Shown here: one piece after another, positions 4,782 to 6,789 of the stretch
How the letters are laid out: each line of letters opens with the position of its first letter
Numbering within the stretch: the stretch's first letter is position 1
DNA from: Treponema sp.
GTDB lineage: Bacteria > Spirochaetota > Spirochaetia > Treponematales > Treponemataceae
Length of the DNA stretch: 6,789 nucleotides
Reading direction: 5' to 3'
Assembly: GCA_017963165.1 (NCBI GenBank)
Contig: JAGCTZ010000060.1
Coordinates: 1 to 6,789 of the forward strand
Program-made: the position numbers and the translations under genes
The notes under the pieces: generated by a model
Database searches by the model: none
What the model was told of the DNA's origin: nothing
Seen by the model: the letters and a program-made list of their open reading frames with translations, nothing else

Positions 4782-6365
4782 TTATTTTTCCAGGCGCCAG
4801 AAGCGAGCCTTATATCCATATTCATTTGGAACTTTCATTGTAAGAAGATGAGTATGATCAAAAGCTCCTGCACTTCTTACTCCAACAATCTCTGCATCAC
4901 ATAAAGCTTGGCCACTTCTACTCAAAGCCTTTCCAACAGTTCCCTTTTCAGGAAGCGGCAGGAATTCGTAAGGAAGGGTTATACTTGTAAATCCAGGTTC
5001 AAAATCTTCATGAACAAGGAATATTGCCTGTCCGGAACATGATGCTACACACATACCGCAGCCTGTACATCCACAATTATCTGGAGTAACAACAGGAAGT
5101 GCCGTAATACAGGAACCAATCTTAATGCAGTTTTTCTTACATGCATCCTGACATGGGTTACAAGGAATATTCTGTGTACATTCAATTACCGGATGGATTC
5201 CCTTCTGATGGGTTACTCCCGGATATCTTTCAATTTCATCTTCTGCAACAAAGCCCTTAGTTAAAAGATTCATTGAAGTTGGTATTCCTTCATCAGTTTT
5301 TTCAATCAGCTTGCCACGGTTAGCTGGAGCAAACATTCCCTGACGCAGACTGTCCAAATCTTTTGCATAGACAGTTTCTGTTTCTGTCATAACCTTTTCT
5401 TCTGTGAAGCCAAGCTTGTAGGCTGCCCTGAGTCCTGCCATTCTTCCTTTAATCATGGCTGAACTTGCTTCTTCTATTCCACTTACATCTCCTGCTGCAA
5501 ATAAACAAGGAACAGAAGTTTCGCCATATTCATCAACAATTGGAACCTGGCCGCCCCGTCTAGGATTATCTTCCATTTTGCAGCCAGACATTTTTAATAA
5601 CTGACTCATCGGAGACAAACCAACTGCAACGCAGACTGTATCGACATCTAATTCTATTTCTGTTCCAGGAATAATTTTGAAGTGTTCATCAACCTTGCCA
5701 ATAATTACACCTTCAACCTTTTCAGTACCAATAACCTTTTTGATTGTATAACCAAGATAGAAAGGAACTCCTGTACGAGCAACCTTTGCTGCATGAACAC
5801 CATAACCGCCAATTCTAGGAGCCGCATCAACAAGTGCGACAACTTCGCAGCCAGCCTGAAGAAGCTGAAAACTTACTACCAGACCAACGTTTCCACTTCC
5901 CAGCATTAAAATCTTTTTTCCAGGCTTTACACCATGAAGATTCATCATTGTTTGAGCAGCACCGGCACCAATTACTCCCGGCAAAGTCCAGCCTTCAAAT
6001 GGAACCATATTTTCTGCTGCACCAGTTGCAATAATTACGCTATCTGCCTTGTAATGATGTATCGCTCCATCGTGATTAACAGTAACTTCCTTATTTTCAA
6101 AGATTCCAATAACAGTCGCATTAAGCTTTACCTGAACACCTGCATCAGAAGCTTCCTTAAGAAGTTCTGTTCCAATATTAAATCCCCTGATTTTTGCTTT
6201 ATGCTCTTTTGAACCAAAGAACTTGTGAATCTGCTTAAAAAGCTGTCCTCCGGGTTTATGATTTTCATCAAAAACCATTACAGACATTCCACGCTTTGCC
6301 GATTCTATTGCAGCACTAAGTCCGGCAGGACCTGCACCTACTACTATTAAATTATATCTTTCCAT
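4782..6365 (-). CDS. FAD/NAD(P)-type oxidoreductase subunit with cysteine-rich [4Fe-4S] segment (HcnB-like)
   Basis: The 527-residue protein starts with the FAD Rossmann motif VVGAGPAGLSAA (8-19), has IIATGA (111-116), a second dinucleotide motif MLGSGNVGL (154-162), and the closing flavin motif LFAAGDVSG (288-296). This is the layout of the pyridine-nucleotide-disulphide-type subunit of HcnB, hydroxyproline dehydrogenase and opine oxidase complexes. Instead of a C-terminal BFD domain, it carries about ten cysteines between 396 and 443: C402-X2-C405-X3-C409-X3-C413, then C433-X2-C436-X2-C439-X3-C443, the latter a standard [4Fe-4S] motif with Ser in place of the usual Pro. A further 75 residues (about 453-527) match nothing I recognise. 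An in-frame ATG at 6413 was rejected; AGGAGA six bases before ATG 6365 decides the start. It probably channels electrons from the DAO subunit to an unknown acceptor, more likely ferredoxin or quinone than oxygen. Confidence 0.92.
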   Translation of the reverse strand: MERYNLIVVGAGPAGLSAAIESAKRGMSVMVFDENHKPGGQLFKQIHKFFGSKEHKAKIRGFNIGTELLKEASDAGVQVKLNATVIGIFENKEVTVNHDGAIHHYKADSVIIATGAAENMVPFEGWTLPGVIGAGAAQTMMNLHGVKPGKKILMLGSGNVGLVVSFQLLQAGCEVVALVDAAPRIGGYGVHAAKVARTGVPFYLGYTIKKVIGTEKVEGVIIGKVDEHFKIIPGTEIELDVDTVCVAVGLSPMSQLLKMSGCKMEDNPRRGGQVPIVDEYGETSVPCLFAAGDVSGIEEASSAMIKGRMAGLRAAYKLGFTEEKVMTETETVYAKDLDSLRQGMFAPANRGKLIEKTDEGIPTSMNLLTKGFVAEDEIERYPGVTHQKGIHPVIECTQNIPCNPCQDACKKNCIKIGSCITALPVVTPDNCGCTGCGMCVASCSGQAIFLVHEDFEPGFTSITLPYEFLPLPEKGTVGKALSRSGQALCDAEIVGVRSAGAFDHTHLLTMKVPNEYGYKARFWRLEK

Positions 6366-6381
6366 AATACATCTCCTGCTT
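6359..6381 (-). repeat. Copy 2 of a duplicated translation-initiation region (HcnB-like gene)
   Basis: The 23 bases from AAGCAGGAGATG through the start codon and GAAA match the equivalent region of the Fer2 gene (6724-6702) at 21 of 23 positions. Spacing of the ribosome binding site to ATG is identical (six bases). Confidence 0.7.
6372..6377 (-). promoter_or_regulatory. Ribosome binding site deciding the start of the HcnB-like gene
   Basis: AGGAGA lies six bases before ATG 6365. The alternative upstream ATG at 6413 overlaps the Fer2 gene by 29 bases and has no purine-rich site before it, so the shorter 527-residue protein is chosen. Confidence 0.85.
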
Positions 6382-6384
6382 GCC

Positions 6385-6708
6385 TTACCAAGTTTTTTCA
6401 GCAGAACAACCATATTGTGTCTGCACTTTCATTCCTGCTTTTAATGGAGTTATACAAGTTCGTGTATTTGGAACACCATCCACAACCATTACGCAATCTG
6501 TACATCTTCCAATTGCACAGAAAATTCCTCGTGGTTTATGCTGTTTTGAAGTTTCGCGATGTTTAAGAATTCCTGCGGCTCGTAAAGCAGCAGCAATAGG
6601 TTCCCCTTCGTACCCCTGCATTTCATTACCATCTAAAGTAAATGTCACCAGAGCACCTTTTTCAGGAACCCCTAATATTGGATGTTCTGTTATTCTTTCA
6701 GTTTCCAT
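6385..6708 (-). CDS. Small [2Fe-2S] ferredoxin-like subunit (Fer2_4, HcnA/sarcosine oxidase alpha N-terminus-like)
   Basis: The 107-residue protein has the Fer2_4 pattern C64-X4-C69-X2-C72-X12-C85 (GIFCAIGRCTDCVMVVDG ... RTC), preceded by VTFTLDGNEMQGYEGEPIAAALRAAGI (21-47). This is the plant-type [2Fe-2S] domain that forms HcnA or the N-terminus of heterotetrameric sarcosine oxidase alpha. The length is normal for a stand-alone subunit (about 100-110). It opens a four-gene unit, with 19 bases to the next start and an AGGAGA site six bases before its ATG. It is the third distinct iron-sulphur module of the complex, alongside the BFD-like protein and the [4Fe-4S] segment of the FAD subunit. 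Its role in electron transfer is inferred from the family. There is no signal peptide, so the complex is cytoplasmic. Confidence 0.92.
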   Translation of the reverse strand: METERITEHPILGVPEKGALVTFTLDGNEMQGYEGEPIAAALRAAGILKHRETSKQHKPRGIFCAIGRCTDCVMVVDGVPNTRTCITPLKAGMKVQTQYGCSAEKTW

Positions 6709-6724
6709 ATTGCATCTCCTGCTT
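6702..6724 (-). repeat. Copy 1 of a duplicated translation-initiation region (Fer2 gene)
   Basis: This is the partner of 6359-6381, with the same AAGCAGGAGATG block, the same spacing and the same first two codons (ATGGAA). The proteins downstream are unrelated, so the match is confined to the initiation signal. Confidence 0.7.
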
Positions 6725-6741
6725 TTCTTTCTGATAGAATA

Positions 6742-6747
6742 ACTATA
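6742..6747 (-). promoter_or_regulatory. -10 element of the oxidoreductase unit promoter
   Basis: TATAGT on the minus strand matches the TATAAT consensus at five of six positions. No acceptable -35 lies 16-18 bases upstream (AAGTAC is found there), which is typical of an activator-dependent promoter. Expected transcription start is near 6735, giving a leader of about 27 bases. The hexamer sits in a perfect 10-base palindrome, AACTATAGTT (6741-6750). Confidence 0.5.
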
Positions 6748-6768
6748 GTTTTGTTATGAATTTTGTAC

Positions 6769-6786
6769 TTGTAAAAATTGGAACTA
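6769..6786 (-). promoter_or_regulatory. Candidate activator site A upstream of the oxidoreductase unit
   Basis: On the minus strand this reads TAGTTCCAATTTTTACAA. It matches the element at 2351-2334 at 16 of 18 positions, differing only in the central AA/TT pair. The TTTACA inside it lies 22 bases before a TATAGT -10 hexamer, too far to be a normal -35. Its length suits one AraC-family monomer (two helix-turn-helix contacts on one DNA face). Binding by the regulator in this window is inferred from position and sharing, not shown. Confidence 0.6.
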
Positions 6787-6789
6787 ATG

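Noticed and set aside
6366..6413. N-terminal extension of the HcnB-like protein from ATG 6413
   Set aside because: It would overlap the Fer2 gene, has no ribosome binding site, and adds a basic stretch before a normal flavoprotein start.
3305..6708. Hydrogen cyanide synthase (hcnABC)
   Set aside because: The part list is similar, but the BFD domain is separate, the FAD subunit carries [4Fe-4S] cysteines, and there are permease/PII/RidA partners, so a catabolic amine or amino acid dehydrogenase is more likely. No hcn symbols were assigned.
6770..6775. TTTACA as a -35 hexamer of the oxidoreductase promoter
   Set aside because: It is 22 bases from the -10, too far for sigma-70, and the same distance recurs at 2340-2335, so it is better read as part of the activator element.

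Overview
The window is about 6.8 kb of a low-GC bacterial genome, and every gene I can support reads on the minus strand. The AGGAGG-type ribosome binding sites, TTGACA/TATAAT-like promoters, tight operon packing and many iron-sulphur flavoproteins fit an anaerobe of the Clostridia (Lachnospiraceae-like) or a host-associated Treponema-like spirochaete. Nothing here settles which. I see no mobile elements, CRISPR arrays or RNA genes, and no stretch of 300 bases without a gene.

Read in the direction of transcription (right to left) there are three units. Unit 1 (6708 to 3305) encodes a four-part flavoprotein dehydrogenase: a small [2Fe-2S] Fer2_4 protein, an FAD/pyridine-nucleotide-type subunit with an added cysteine-rich [4Fe-4S] segment, a stand-alone BFD-like [2Fe-2S] protein, and a DAO-fold FAD subunit. 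This is the part list of HcnABC, hydroxyproline/proline dehydrogenase and opine oxidase complexes, cut up differently. Unit 2 (3186 to 2362) is an AraC-family regulator with its own strong promoter. Unit 3 (2214 to past the left edge) encodes an ornithine cyclodeaminase/mu-crystallin family protein, a PII signalling protein without the uridylylated tyrosine, a RidA-family protein without the catalytic arginine, and the N-terminus of an APC-type permease cut by the window edge.

The working model is a regulated module for taking up and oxidising an amine or amino/imino acid. The permease brings in the substrate, the DAO subunit oxidises it to an imine, electrons leave through the flavin and iron-sulphur subunits, the cyclodeaminase-like and RidA-like proteins act on or sense the imine/enamine products, and the PII protein ties the pathway or transporter to nitrogen/energy state. 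The substrate cannot be read from the sequence.

The strongest non-coding signal is an 18-base element (TAGTTCCWWTTTTTACAA on the minus strand, 16 of 18 identical) upstream of both units 1 and 3. It sits exactly the same distance from a good -10 hexamer in each case, and neither promoter has a proper -35. It is the best candidate for the binding site of the AraC-type activator encoded between the two units. In addition, strong intrinsic terminators lie directly in front of the ribosome binding sites of the regulator and of unit 3, downstream of their apparent promoters, which suggests conditional readthrough.
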